Shown: positions 36,694 through 44,058 of the stretch, one piece after another
Position numbering within the stretch: the first letter of the stretch is position 1
How the letters are laid out: every line of letters starts with the position of its first letter
NCBI RefSeq assembly: GCF_003217095.1
Contig: NZ_QJSR01000005.1
Span: 62,001 to 126,000, forward strand
DNA: 64,000 nucleotides
Direction of reading: 5' to 3'
Source of the DNA: Rhizobium sp. PP-CC-3A-592
GTDB lineage: Bacteria > Pseudomonadota > Alphaproteobacteria > Rhizobiales > Rhizobiaceae
Notes under the pieces: model-generated
What the model saw: only the letters and a program-made list of their open reading frames with translations
Databases searched by the model: none
Told to the model about the DNA's origin: nothing
Made by a program: the position numbers and the translations under genes

Positions 36694-37683
36694 CTATGAG
36701 GTGAGGTCGATGACGCCGGCTTCGCCGGCTTCCGTTCCGAACGCCAGTTGCTGACCGGATCTCGACCACGCAAAAGCGGAGATTGCACCCTTGCCGGGAC
36801 GGCGCAGCAGAACTTCCTTGCTGTCGGCAAAGCGAACCGCGAGTACCATGCCATCGGAATAGCCGATGGCTGCCACCTCTTCGGAGGGATGGCAGGCGAC
36901 CTGTGAGACCATGACGTCGGCGCGCGTTCCGAGCTCCAGCGGCGCCTTGCCCATGGGGCCGTCCTTGGCCTGGAAGGGCCAGACGATGGCGGCCGGGGCG
37001 CCGGAGGATGCGAGCCACTTGCCGCGCGCCGACCATGACCAGGACTTCACCTTAGCCGGGTAACCACTCATGCGCATATGGCGTGCTTCCGCACCGGGCT
37101 TGGTGTCCAGCTTCCAGCCATGCAGGGCGTTTTCCTGCATCATGGTGACGACGAAGCGGCCGTCCGGCGAGAAGGTCACGCCGGTATGTGCGCCCTTCCA
37201 ATCGAGATCGATAGCCGGGCTCGATGTTGCTACCCAGTGCAAGGACACGCCGTTGTAGCGTGCGAGCGCGATGCGGAGTCCCTTCGGCGCGAAGGCGATG
37301 CCCTCGACCGTACGCTCTTCGGTAAAGTCGCGCGTTGTCCCGTCTGCCAGCCGCACGGTCGCCGTCTTGCCGGTCGCGAAAGCCACGGCACCTTGCGGGC
37401 CGGCGGCAATCTTGGAAATCCATTTGCGCGGCGCGTGGGCCAGTTCCGTCACACCGCCATCGCGCGTGATGCGCAGAACCCGGCCATCCTCGCCGCCGGT
37501 CAGCAGCGTATCGGTCGCGTCGTCGCGCAGGGCGACGAGCAGGCCTTCGTGGGCCGGCGTGACCGCATGACCGCCATCCAGACGATGCACGAGACCTGCG
37601 GCATCGGCAAAGACGGGGATGTCGCCCAGATAGGCGACGCCAACGATATGGGCTTCGAGATCGAGCGGGGCGACGGTCGGCAT
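36694..37683 (-). CDS. WD40-repeat protein coupled to the CobW GTPase gene
   Basis: 329 residues forming a probable beta-propeller of about seven blades. Repeat endings are visible at intervals (TGGEDGRVLRI, FSPDGRFVVTMMQENALHGWKL, WSARGKWLASSGAPAAIVW, FAWSRSGQQLAFGTEAGEAGVIDL). There is no signal peptide, so it is cytoplasmic. The ATG overlaps the CobW stop (tgatg), so both come from one message and in similar amount. The Zur-like box upstream would place it in the zinc-starvation response. It may scaffold a zinc-transfer complex; this is inference. Confidence 0.85.
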   Translation of the reverse strand: MPTVAPLDLEAHIVGVAYLGDIPVFADAAGLVHRLDGGHAVTPAHEGLLVALRDDATDTLLTGGEDGRVLRITRDGGVTELAHAPRKWISKIAAGPQGAVAFATGKTATVRLADGTTRDFTEERTVEGIAFAPKGLRIALARYNGVSLHWVATSSPAIDLDWKGAHTGVTFSPDGRFVVTMMQENALHGWKLDTKPGAEARHMRMSGYPAKVKSWSWSARGKWLASSGAPAAIVWPFQAKDGPMGKAPLELGTRADVMVSQVACHPSEEVAAIGYSDGMVLAVRFADSKEVLLRRPGKGAISAFAWSRSGQQLAFGTEAGEAGVIDLTS

Positions 37684-38795
37684 CAGTTCGGCTTTGCCGC
37701 GCAGGCCTGGAAAGTGCGTTCCAGCTTTTCGCGATCGAGATCGCGGCCGATGAACACGAGGCGGCTTTCGCGCGGCTCGCCGTCCTTCCACGGGCGCTGG
37801 TGGTCGCCCTCGATGATCATGTGCACGCCTTGTACCACGTAACGATCGGCGTCTCCGGCAAAGGCGATGATGCCCTTGAGGCGCAGGATGTTCGGGCCGT
37901 CCGTCTGCGTGATCTTCTGGATCCAGGGAAAGAACCGGTCCGGGTTCATCTCGCCGCCGCGCAGCGAAACCGACTGCACGGTCACGTCATGGATGTCGGA
38001 TGGGGCATGCGTGTGCCCATGGTCATGGCCGTGATGATGGTCGTGTCCATGATGGTGGTGATCGTGGCCGCAATCGGGACCGCAGGCATGATCATGATCA
38101 TGGTCGTGGTGATGATCGTCCTGCTTCAGGAAATCCGGCTCGTTCTCCAGCGCGCGCTCCAGGTTGAAGGCGCCCTGGTCAAGGACCATGGCGAGATCGA
38201 TTTCCGAGCGCTGGGTGCGATGGATACGGGCGGATGGGTTGATGACGCGGATCGTCGCCTCGACCTTGGCGAGTTCCTCCGGCGTCACGAGGTCGGTCTT
38301 GTTGAGGAGCACGACATCGGCAAAGGCGATCTGGTCTTCCGCCTCGCGGCTGTCCTTCAGGCGCAGCGGCAGGTGCTTGGCATCGACGAGCGTGATGACG
38401 GCGTCCAGTTCGGTCTTGGCGCGAACGTCGTCATCCATGAAGAAGGTCTGGGCAACCGGAACGGGATCGGCAAGGCCGGTCGTTTCCACGATGATCGCAT
38501 CGAAGCGGCCGGGACGCTTCATCAGCCCCTCGACCACGCGGATCAGGTCGCCGCGCACCGTGCAGCAGACGCAGCCATTGTTCATCTCGTAGATTTCTTC
38601 GTCGGATTCGACGATCAAGTCGTTGTCGATGCCGATCTCGCCGAATTCGTTGACGATAACAGCATATTTGCGACCATGATTTTCCGAGAGAATGCGGTTC
38701 AGCAGCGTCGTCTTGCCGGCGCCGAGATAGCCGGTGAGGACGGTGACGGGGATGGGCTTCTGGACGGGTGCTTCGGACACAGGTGCTTCGGACAT
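37683..38795 (-). CDS. CobW/COG0523-family GTPase with His-rich metal-binding region
   Basis: A 370-residue metallochaperone-type GTPase. The P-loop GYLGAGKTTLLN is near 22-33, the family's metal motif GCVCCTV near 73-79, ETTGLADP near 105 and the guanine-specificity motif NKTD near 165. A His-rich linker at about 233-270 (repeats such as HDHDHDHACGPDCGHDH) precedes the CobW C-terminal domain. The ATG at 38795 begins MSEAPVSEAP; the upstream extension is discarded. A Zur-like box lies about 125 bp upstream, so it likely delivers zinc under zinc limitation. Confidence 0.92.
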   Translation of the reverse strand: MSEAPVSEAPVQKPIPVTVLTGYLGAGKTTLLNRILSENHGRKYAVIVNEFGEIGIDNDLIVESDEEIYEMNNGCVCCTVRGDLIRVVEGLMKRPGRFDAIIVETTGLADPVPVAQTFFMDDDVRAKTELDAVITLVDAKHLPLRLKDSREAEDQIAFADVVLLNKTDLVTPEELAKVEATIRVINPSARIHRTQRSEIDLAMVLDQGAFNLERALENEPDFLKQDDHHHDHDHDHACGPDCGHDHHHHGHDHHHGHDHGHTHAPSDIHDVTVQSVSLRGGEMNPDRFFPWIQKITQTDGPNILRLKGIIAFAGDADRYVVQGVHMIIEGDHQRPWKDGEPRESRLVFIGRDLDREKLERTFQACAAKPN

Positions 38796-38918
38796 GGGAA
38801 ACCTCGGGGGCTGAGGAAAAGGGCCCACCGGCACGCCGGAGGGCGGCCAATGCGCAGGATCGTCGCGGTGATATAGGAGATGGCGCACGGCAGTGCAAAT
38901 GCTCTGCTGCAGATATTC

Positions 38919-38936
38919 CAGCCTTTATAACATTAC
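38919..38936 (-). promoter_or_regulatory. Zur-like box upstream of the CobW/WD40 operon
   Basis: On the minus strand the site reads gtaatgttataaaggctg. The first 12 bases match the palindromic alphaproteobacterial Zur consensus gtaatgttataacattac as I remember it; the other half is degenerate. It is 124 bp before the CobW start, in a region otherwise without features. Confidence 0.55.
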
Positions 38937-38951
38937 ATGGTTTTAGTCCGC

Positions 38952-39743
38952 TCAGGCGTCGAACTGCGCGAGATCGAACGCAGCCACATCCGACAGGAGG
39001 GCGAGCAGGCCGGAGACCGCATGGTCGAGCAGGTGTTCGCCCCGCTCGGCCGTGGCCGCGGCGGCATTGCCGGCCGCGCCCTTGGGGTTCAGGTCGCGCA
39101 TACGCCAGCCGAAGGCATGGGGACCATAGGCGCGCAGATGCGCAAATTGCGCCTGCCAGTCGCTCTGGCGCGAGGAGAAGGCCTCCACTCGCGCCCGATC
39201 CACCTTGTCGGGGTGGAGGGCGAGCATGACCGAGGTTTCGATGTCGCCGGCATGGATGTCGATGGATTTGGCGATCGGATCGATCCAGCCTTCTGGCTGG
39301 CCGAACCGGGTCCAGCTGGTGGCGACCGCCAGCATGTCGTAGCGAACCCGCGCTTCCGTCGCGACGATGGTCATCAGGGGGGCATTGCCGCCATGGGCGT
39401 TGAGCATGACGAACTTGCGGATGCCCTGCGCCTGCAGCCGGCCGGCAATGCCGAGCCAGCGCTCGACAGCCTCGTGATAGGTCAGCGTCTTCGTTCCCGC
39501 GACATCCATGTGCTCGATCGAGTAGCCAACGGGCTCGGTCGGCAGGACGGTGACCGGCAGATCGCCGCGGGCGGCGATGAGGCGCTCCACCACGCCGTCT
39601 GCGATCAGCGTGTCGGTCTCGAACGGCAGATGGGGCCCATGCTGCTCATGCGCGCCGAGCGGCAGAACGGCGATCCAGCCGGCGCGTGCGGATGGGGCCA
39701 GAGCCGGATCGTTGTCCGCCCAACGGGCTGCGGGTCTCGTCAT
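38952..39743 (-). CDS. Creatininase/MftE-family amidohydrolase
   Basis: A 263-residue metal-dependent amidohydrolase. Metal and active-site motifs are visible: ARAGWIAVLPLGAHEQHGPHLP near 19-40 (Glu and His ligands), ETDT just after, NAHGGN near 116 and GDIETS near 168. Members hydrolyse creatinine or similar cyclic amides, or mature peptides. The ATG at 39743 gives the usual length. The gene is divergent from a marR gene with 123 bp between. Sarcosine oxidase, the final enzyme of creatinine breakdown, is encoded 12 kb away, but no creatinase is visible. Confidence 0.88.
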   Translation of the reverse strand: MTRPAARWADNDPALAPSARAGWIAVLPLGAHEQHGPHLPFETDTLIADGVVERLIAARGDLPVTVLPTEPVGYSIEHMDVAGTKTLTYHEAVERWLGIAGRLQAQGIRKFVMLNAHGGNAPLMTIVATEARVRYDMLAVATSWTRFGQPEGWIDPIAKSIDIHAGDIETSVMLALHPDKVDRARVEAFSSRQSDWQAQFAHLRAYGPHAFGWRMRDLNPKGAAGNAAAATAERGEHLLDHAVSGLLALLSDVAAFDLAQFDA

Positions 39744-39802
39744 CGCATATCTTTCCTGGCAGTGTCCCCGCAATGGGCGTTTCGCAAGCTCTTGCGGCCC
39801 TA

Positions 39803-39822
39803 TTGTCATATGAGTCATACAA
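39803..39822. promoter_or_regulatory. MarR-type operator candidate between creatininase and marR
   Basis: ttgtcat and catacaa flank a 6-nt centre (39803-39822), a 6-of-7 inverted repeat typical of MarR sites. It lies midway between the divergent genes. A second inverted repeat, cgcaag-ct-cttgcg, is at 39783-39796. Confidence 0.4.
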
Positions 39823-39866
39823 GCTCGACAAGGCGGTGCAAGCCTTCGGCAGGCAGGGGAGCGAGC

Positions 39867-40388
39867 ATGGGCAAGAAAGACAAGTCCGAGAAGAAAGCCA
39901 AGCAGAAAAAGATCAAGATCGCCGATCACATCGGCATCGACGGGGAGGGTGCTCTGGATGCGGCGTCCGCGCCGGTTCTGGCACCTCTGCTGGCGCAGGC
40001 GGCCCGCTCTATGCGGACCGTGCTGTCGCGCAATCTTCTGGAAAGCGGGCTTTATGCCGGGCAGGACGGCGTGATGCTGGCACTGGCGGAGACCGACGGC
40101 ATGACCGCCGGTGCGCTTGCCGGCCATCTCGGCGTCAAGGCGCCCACGATGACCCGCACCATCGGCCGCATGGAAGCCCAGGGCTTCCTCGAGCGCAAGG
40201 CCGATGCGGGAGATGCCCGGCTGACCAAGGTCTACCTGACGGCGAACGGCCGCGAGCGGCTGCAGGCCATCGAGGCTGCAGCGGACCTTTCGGAAGCCAC
40301 CGCGCTGAAGGGGATGACGGACAAGCAGATCCGCACGCTCGCCAAGCTCCTGAAGGTTGTGGATGCCAATCTGCAGGGTGCCGAGTAG
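39867..40388 (+). CDS. MarR-family transcriptional regulator
   Basis: 173 residues. A Lys-rich N-terminal tail (MGKKDKSEKKAKQKK) is followed by a MarR winged helix. The recognition region is GALAGHLGVKAPTMTRTIGRME near 90-111 and the wing is DAGDARLTKVYL near 120-131. Aggggagc is the ribosome-binding site. The divergent gene is the creatininase-family hydrolase, which is its likely target. The inducer is unknown. Confidence 0.9.
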   Translation: MGKKDKSEKKAKQKKIKIADHIGIDGEGALDAASAPVLAPLLAQAARSMRTVLSRNLLESGLYAGQDGVMLALAETDGMTAGALAGHLGVKAPTMTRTIGRMEAQGFLERKADAGDARLTKVYLTANGRERLQAIEAAADLSEATALKGMTDKQIRTLAKLLKVVDANLQGAE

Positions 40389-40449
40389 GCCCGCAGAAGG
40401 CAGGGAGTAGGCCTTGCCACGCCCTCTCGCGCAGGGATTGCAGTCTCGA

Positions 40450-40464
40450 TTTAAACAGTTTAAA
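40450..40464. promoter_or_regulatory. Near-palindromic operator upstream of the second LacI gene
   Basis: tttaaacagtttaaa is symmetric except for the centre. It is 70 bp before the LacI start. A further gggtttaag follows. The A/T-rich palindrome stands out in a GC-rich region and may be an autoregulatory site. Confidence 0.45.
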
Positions 40465-40534
40465 GAGGGTTTAAGAGCGCTTTCAGGCATTGCCGAAGGC
40501 GTTGGGGAGAGGGCCGGGCGAACCGGGAGGACAC

Positions 40535-41563
40535 GTGGCGCAGAAGATCAAGCTCTCGACGATCGCGGAAACGCTGGGTGTTTCCACCGCGACCGTTTCC
40601 CTCGCTTTGCGTGACAGTCCGCTCGTCGCGTCGGTGACGCGGGACAAGATCAAGGATCAGGCACGGGCGCTGGGCTATATCTACAACCGCCGTGCCGCCA
40701 GCCTGCGCACCTCGCGCTCCGGCATTATCGGCGTCGTGGTGCACGACATCATGAACCCGTTCTACGGCGAGATTCTCAAGGCCATCGAGGCGGAGCTCGA
40801 CCGCGACCGCCAGACCTTCATTCTCTCCAATCATTACGACTCGGTCGAAAAGCAGCGCGTCTTCATCGAGACCCTGCTGCAACTCGGCGGCGACGGGGTG
40901 ATCATGTCGCCTGCCATCGGCACGCCGCCGGAGGATATCAAGCTCGCCGAAGACAACGGCATGCCGGCGATCCTTGTGGCGCGATCGATCGAGGGCGTCG
41001 ATGTCCCGATCTTTCGGGGAGACGACGCCTACGGCATTTCGCTCGCCACCAACCATCTGATCAGTCTGGGTCATCGCTGCATCGCCATGGTCGGCGGAAC
41101 GGACCTGACGTCCACCGGCCGCGACCGCTATCTCGGCTACGTGCAGGCGCTGCGCAAGGCCAATATCGACGTCGATCCCGATCTGCGCATTCCCGGCCCC
41201 CGCTCCATGCAGGGCGGCTTCGAGGCGGCGGTGCATCTGCTGTCGCTGCCGCAGAAGCCGACGGCCGTCGTCTGCTGGAACGATCTCGTCGCCATCGGCA
41301 TGATGAACGGCATTGCACGTGCGGGCCTCGTGCCGGGTCGCGATGTGTCCGTCACCGGCTACGATGATCTCGAGGAAGCCGCCATCGCCACGCCGGCGCT
41401 GACGACGGTCTGGAACGGGCAGTCGGATGTCGGCCGCAGTGCCGCGCGCGCGCTCCTCGACCGGCTCAACGGCAGCCATGAGCCGGACGGCATCCACCTG
41501 ATCAAGCCGGAAATGCGGATCCGCCAGTCGACCGGGCCGTTGCGGCTGCAGCAGGGCGACTGA
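40535..41563 (+). CDS. LacI-family transcriptional regulator
   Basis: 342 residues from a GTG start with gggagg 4 nt upstream. The HTH is at about 7-27 (LSTIAETLGVSTATVSLALR). The sugar-binding core domain covers about 60-330 (IIGVVVHDIMNPFYGEILKAIE). The ATG upstream at 40490 lacks a site and would prepend Gly/Pro-rich residues. The next gene on the same strand is a D-2-hydroxyacid dehydrogenase 166 bp downstream, so it may regulate that or only itself. The ligand is unknown. Confidence 0.9.
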   Translation: MAQKIKLSTIAETLGVSTATVSLALRDSPLVASVTRDKIKDQARALGYIYNRRAASLRTSRSGIIGVVVHDIMNPFYGEILKAIEAELDRDRQTFILSNHYDSVEKQRVFIETLLQLGGDGVIMSPAIGTPPEDIKLAEDNGMPAILVARSIEGVDVPIFRGDDAYGISLATNHLISLGHRCIAMVGGTDLTSTGRDRYLGYVQALRKANIDVDPDLRIPGPRSMQGGFEAAVHLLSLPQKPTAVVCWNDLVAIGMMNGIARAGLVPGRDVSVTGYDDLEEAAIATPALTTVWNGQSDVGRSAARALLDRLNGSHEPDGIHLIKPEMRIRQSTGPLRLQQGD

Positions 41564-41729
41564 TCGATCTGTCTGCCGGTCATCCGTCTAATTCCCCATC
41601 GTCTCAACGATCGGTAATCCGCAGCTTCGGTTGACGCGCGGGATCGTTGCGGTAGTTTCCGCTGCGCTGATCCTGCCGCCAAGACCTGTTGCGGCTGCTT
41701 CCCTCGGCCGATGTCTGAAAGGATTTACC

Positions 41730-42701
41730 ATGTCGCAAGACCGCCCGGTCATTCTCATCCCCGGCAAGATGCACCCGCGCGCGCTCGAACGCATGACGGA
41801 TCTGTTCGATGTCCGGCAGATCGACGGTGCGGATGCGAGCCTGATTACGCCGGACCTTGCCACAGGCGTTGCCGGCATTGCGACGTTCAACAAGGTCCCT
41901 GCATCGCTGATGGATGCGCTGGAAAATCTGGAGATCGTTTCCAATTTCGGCGTCGGCTATGATGGCGTCGATGCCGGGCATGCCGCCGGCCGCGGCATTG
42001 TGGTGACGCATACGCCGGATGTTCTGAACGACGAGGTTGCCGATACGGCCATCGGCCTTTTGATCAACACGCTGCGCCGCCTGCCGGCCGCCGAGCAGTG
42101 GCTGCGCGACGGGCGCTGGGTCGAGGACGGACCGTTCCCGCTCAGCCCGCTGTCGCTCAGCGGTCGCAAGGTCGGTTTCTACGGGCTCGGCCGTATCGGG
42201 CAGGCCATCGCACGCCGACTCGAAGACTTCGGTCTCGAGATTGCCTATCACACCCGCTCGCGCCGTGACGGCGTGGCCTATGCCTATCACGATACCCTGC
42301 TCGGGCTCGCACAGGCCGTGGATACGCTGATCGTCATCGTGCCCGGCACTGCCGAGACGCGGCATACCGTGAACGCCGAGATCCTGCAGGCGCTGGGGGC
42401 GGACGGCGTCGTCATCAATGTCGGACGCGGCATCACGGTGGACGAGACCGCGCTGATCGCAGCACTGGAGCAGGGCGTAATCGCCGGCGCCGGGCTCGAT
42501 GTCTTCGAGCGGGAGCCGCATGTGCCGGAAGCGCTGATGGCGCTGCCGCAGGTGTCGCTGTTGCCGCACGTGGCGTCGGCGTCGGTTGCCACCCGCAACA
42601 AGATGGCCGACCTCGTGGTCGACAACCTCGTTTCCTGGTTCAAGACCGGCAAGGCGCTGACGCCGGTGTCCGAAACGCCGTTTACGCGGCCGGCTCGCTA
42701 A
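41730..42701 (+). CDS. D-2-hydroxyacid dehydrogenase (glyoxylate/hydroxypyruvate reductase-like)
   Basis: A 323-residue NAD(P)-dependent enzyme of the D-isomer-specific 2-hydroxyacid dehydrogenase family. The Rossmann motif GFYGLGRIGQAIARRLE is near 150-166. The catalytic triad is Arg in INVGRGITVDE near 231, Glu in LDVFEREPHVP near 260 and His in LLPHVASAS near 284. It probably reduces glyoxylate, hydroxypyruvate or a related 2-ketoacid. The ATG at 41730 with aaagga is preferred over an ATG 99 bases upstream. The 3' end overlaps the convergent PuuD-like gene by 20 nt. Confidence 0.9.
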   Translation: MSQDRPVILIPGKMHPRALERMTDLFDVRQIDGADASLITPDLATGVAGIATFNKVPASLMDALENLEIVSNFGVGYDGVDAGHAAGRGIVVTHTPDVLNDEVADTAIGLLINTLRRLPAAEQWLRDGRWVEDGPFPLSPLSLSGRKVGFYGLGRIGQAIARRLEDFGLEIAYHTRSRRDGVAYAYHDTLLGLAQAVDTLIVIVPGTAETRHTVNAEILQALGADGVVINVGRGITVDETALIAALEQGVIAGAGLDVFEREPHVPEALMALPQVSLLPHVASASVATRNKMADLVVDNLVSWFKTGKALTPVSETPFTRPAR

Positions 42702-43455
42702 CCGGCTGCTTCGTCTCGCTATAGGCGCGGACGGCTTGGCCGAAGGCCGCGAACAGGTCGTTGGAGGTCTTGTCGCGGCCGACCCAGTATTCCGGGTGCC
42801 ACTGCACGCCGACGGCGAACGCTTTTGCGCCGATGACGGACACGGCTTCCACGGTTCCGTCGTCCGCCACCGCCTCCACGGCGAGGTTCGGTGCAAGGTC
42901 TGAAATCGCCTGCCGATGCAGGGAGTTGACCTGCACCGTACCGGCGCCGACCACGCCCGCAAGGCAGCTTCCCGGTTCCACCATCACGGTCTGGCGGATG
43001 CCATAGGCGATGTCGAGATCCTTGACGTCGGGTTTCCGATGGTCCTGCCGGCCGGGAAGATCCTGGATCTCGGAGGCGAGCGTGCCGCCGAGCGCGACGT
43101 TCAGCTCCTGGATACCGCGGCAGATGGCCAGCACCGGAATGCCGCGGGCGAGCGCCCGGCGGATCAGCGGCAGGCTGGTGGCGTCGCGGCCGGGATCGAA
43201 CGGCCCGTCGGCCTCTACGGCCTCCCGTCCATAAAGCGTGGGGTGCACATTGGAGCGCGAGCCGCTGACCAGAAGCCCGTCCACACGATCGAGAATGGCA
43301 TCCGGCTCGTTGCCCGCTTCGAGCGCCGGCACGAGAAGCGACATGACGCCCGAGCCGTTCAGCGCGGCGCGGACATATTGATGCGGTGCGGCATGCCAGA
43401 CATTGCCCTCGATCTCACGGAAATCGGCGGGTATGGCGATGATCGGCTTCGGCAT
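42682..43455 (-). CDS. Class I glutamine-amidotransferase-like hydrolase, PuuD/gamma-glutamyl-GABA hydrolase family
   Basis: 257 residues. The catalytic Cys is in PVLAICRGIQELNVALGG near 105-122, and the His-Glu pair in FAVGVQWHPEYW near 223-234. This fits the peptidase C26/PuuD family, which hydrolyses gamma-glutamyl-GABA in putrescine breakdown. The ornithine decarboxylase (putrescine source) is 10 kb away and not linked. The start at 43455 is MPKPIIAIPAD; the longer frame is discarded. It converges on and overlaps the dehydrogenase gene. Confidence 0.9.
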   Translation of the reverse strand: MPKPIIAIPADFREIEGNVWHAAPHQYVRAALNGSGVMSLLVPALEAGNEPDAILDRVDGLLVSGSRSNVHPTLYGREAVEADGPFDPGRDATSLPLIRRALARGIPVLAICRGIQELNVALGGTLASEIQDLPGRQDHRKPDVKDLDIAYGIRQTVMVEPGSCLAGVVGAGTVQVNSLHRQAISDLAPNLAVEAVADDGTVEAVSVIGAKAFAVGVQWHPEYWVGRDKTSNDLFAAFGQAVRAYSETKQPVSEPAA

Positions 43456-43607
43456 GGGGTTCTCCGGTGCGTGGGGTCTGCAATCGACTTGCCGGGAACC
43501 TGTCGCGCCGTCAATGCCTCGCTTTACGGGCAAAACGCGATCCTGTCCGCGGGACGTGTCCCTGCGTAAGATGCAGCTGTCGCTCTTGCCTCCCCTGCTC
43601 CACGGCT

Positions 43608-43641
43608 CCTGACTGTCTATGGCCCCTGACTGTCTATGGGC
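43608..43641 (+). repeat. Tandem 17-bp duplication
   Basis: cctgactgtctatgg occurs at 43608 and again at 43625, a 17-bp period, two copies. It is in the 273-bp gap before the aa3 oxidase subunit IV gene. The rest of the gap has no evident feature. Confidence 0.6.
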
Positions 43642-43728
43642 CTTGACGTCGCGGGGCAGGGCGGGCATGTCTTGATGCCAAGAGGTGCCGCGTTTGGCGG
43701 CGTGGAAATTTGCGGGGAGAGAGAGACG

Positions 43729-43953
43729 ATGGCCGAACATCACACGGGACCTTCCGAAACCGGTGCGCCGATGGATTATCCCGAGCACGAGAAGACCTAT
43801 CTTCACTTCCTGAGTGCCGCGAAATTCCTGACCATCTTCTGCGTGGCGCTGTTGATCGCCATGGCGGCGGCCTTCTTCACGAGCGCCGGCTGGTTTACGG
43901 GCTTCGTGCTGTTCGTGCTCCTCAACATCGCCGGTGTTGTGCTTCTGCGCTGA
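43729..43953 (+). CDS. aa3-type cytochrome c oxidase subunit IV family protein
   Basis: A 74-residue small membrane protein of the bacterial aa3 subunit IV family. The pattern is a polar N-terminus (MAEHHTGPSETGAPMDYPEHEKTY, shown in part) and then two hydrophobic segments at about 33-52 and 55-73. The YPEHEKTY block and the single short domain match the family. The ATG at 43729 has gagaga upstream. No other oxidase genes lie near, which is usual for this gene in rhizobia. Confidence 0.8.
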   Translation: MAEHHTGPSETGAPMDYPEHEKTYLHFLSAAKFLTIFCVALLIAMAAAFFTSAGWFTGFVLFVLLNIAGVVLLR

Positions 43954-44058
43954 GGTCCTTGCCGACCGTCGTTGCCGGTCTGCTTACGAAAATTCGTTGT
44001 ATCTCTGCGTGATTTGCTCTTAGCTGCCGGCGTTGCCCAAGCAGCGAGAGGGATCAGG

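Noticed and set aside
39744-40490. Minus-strand extension of the creatininase frame across the marR gene
   Set aside because: Arg/Gly/His-rich shadow of marR; the family start is at 39743.
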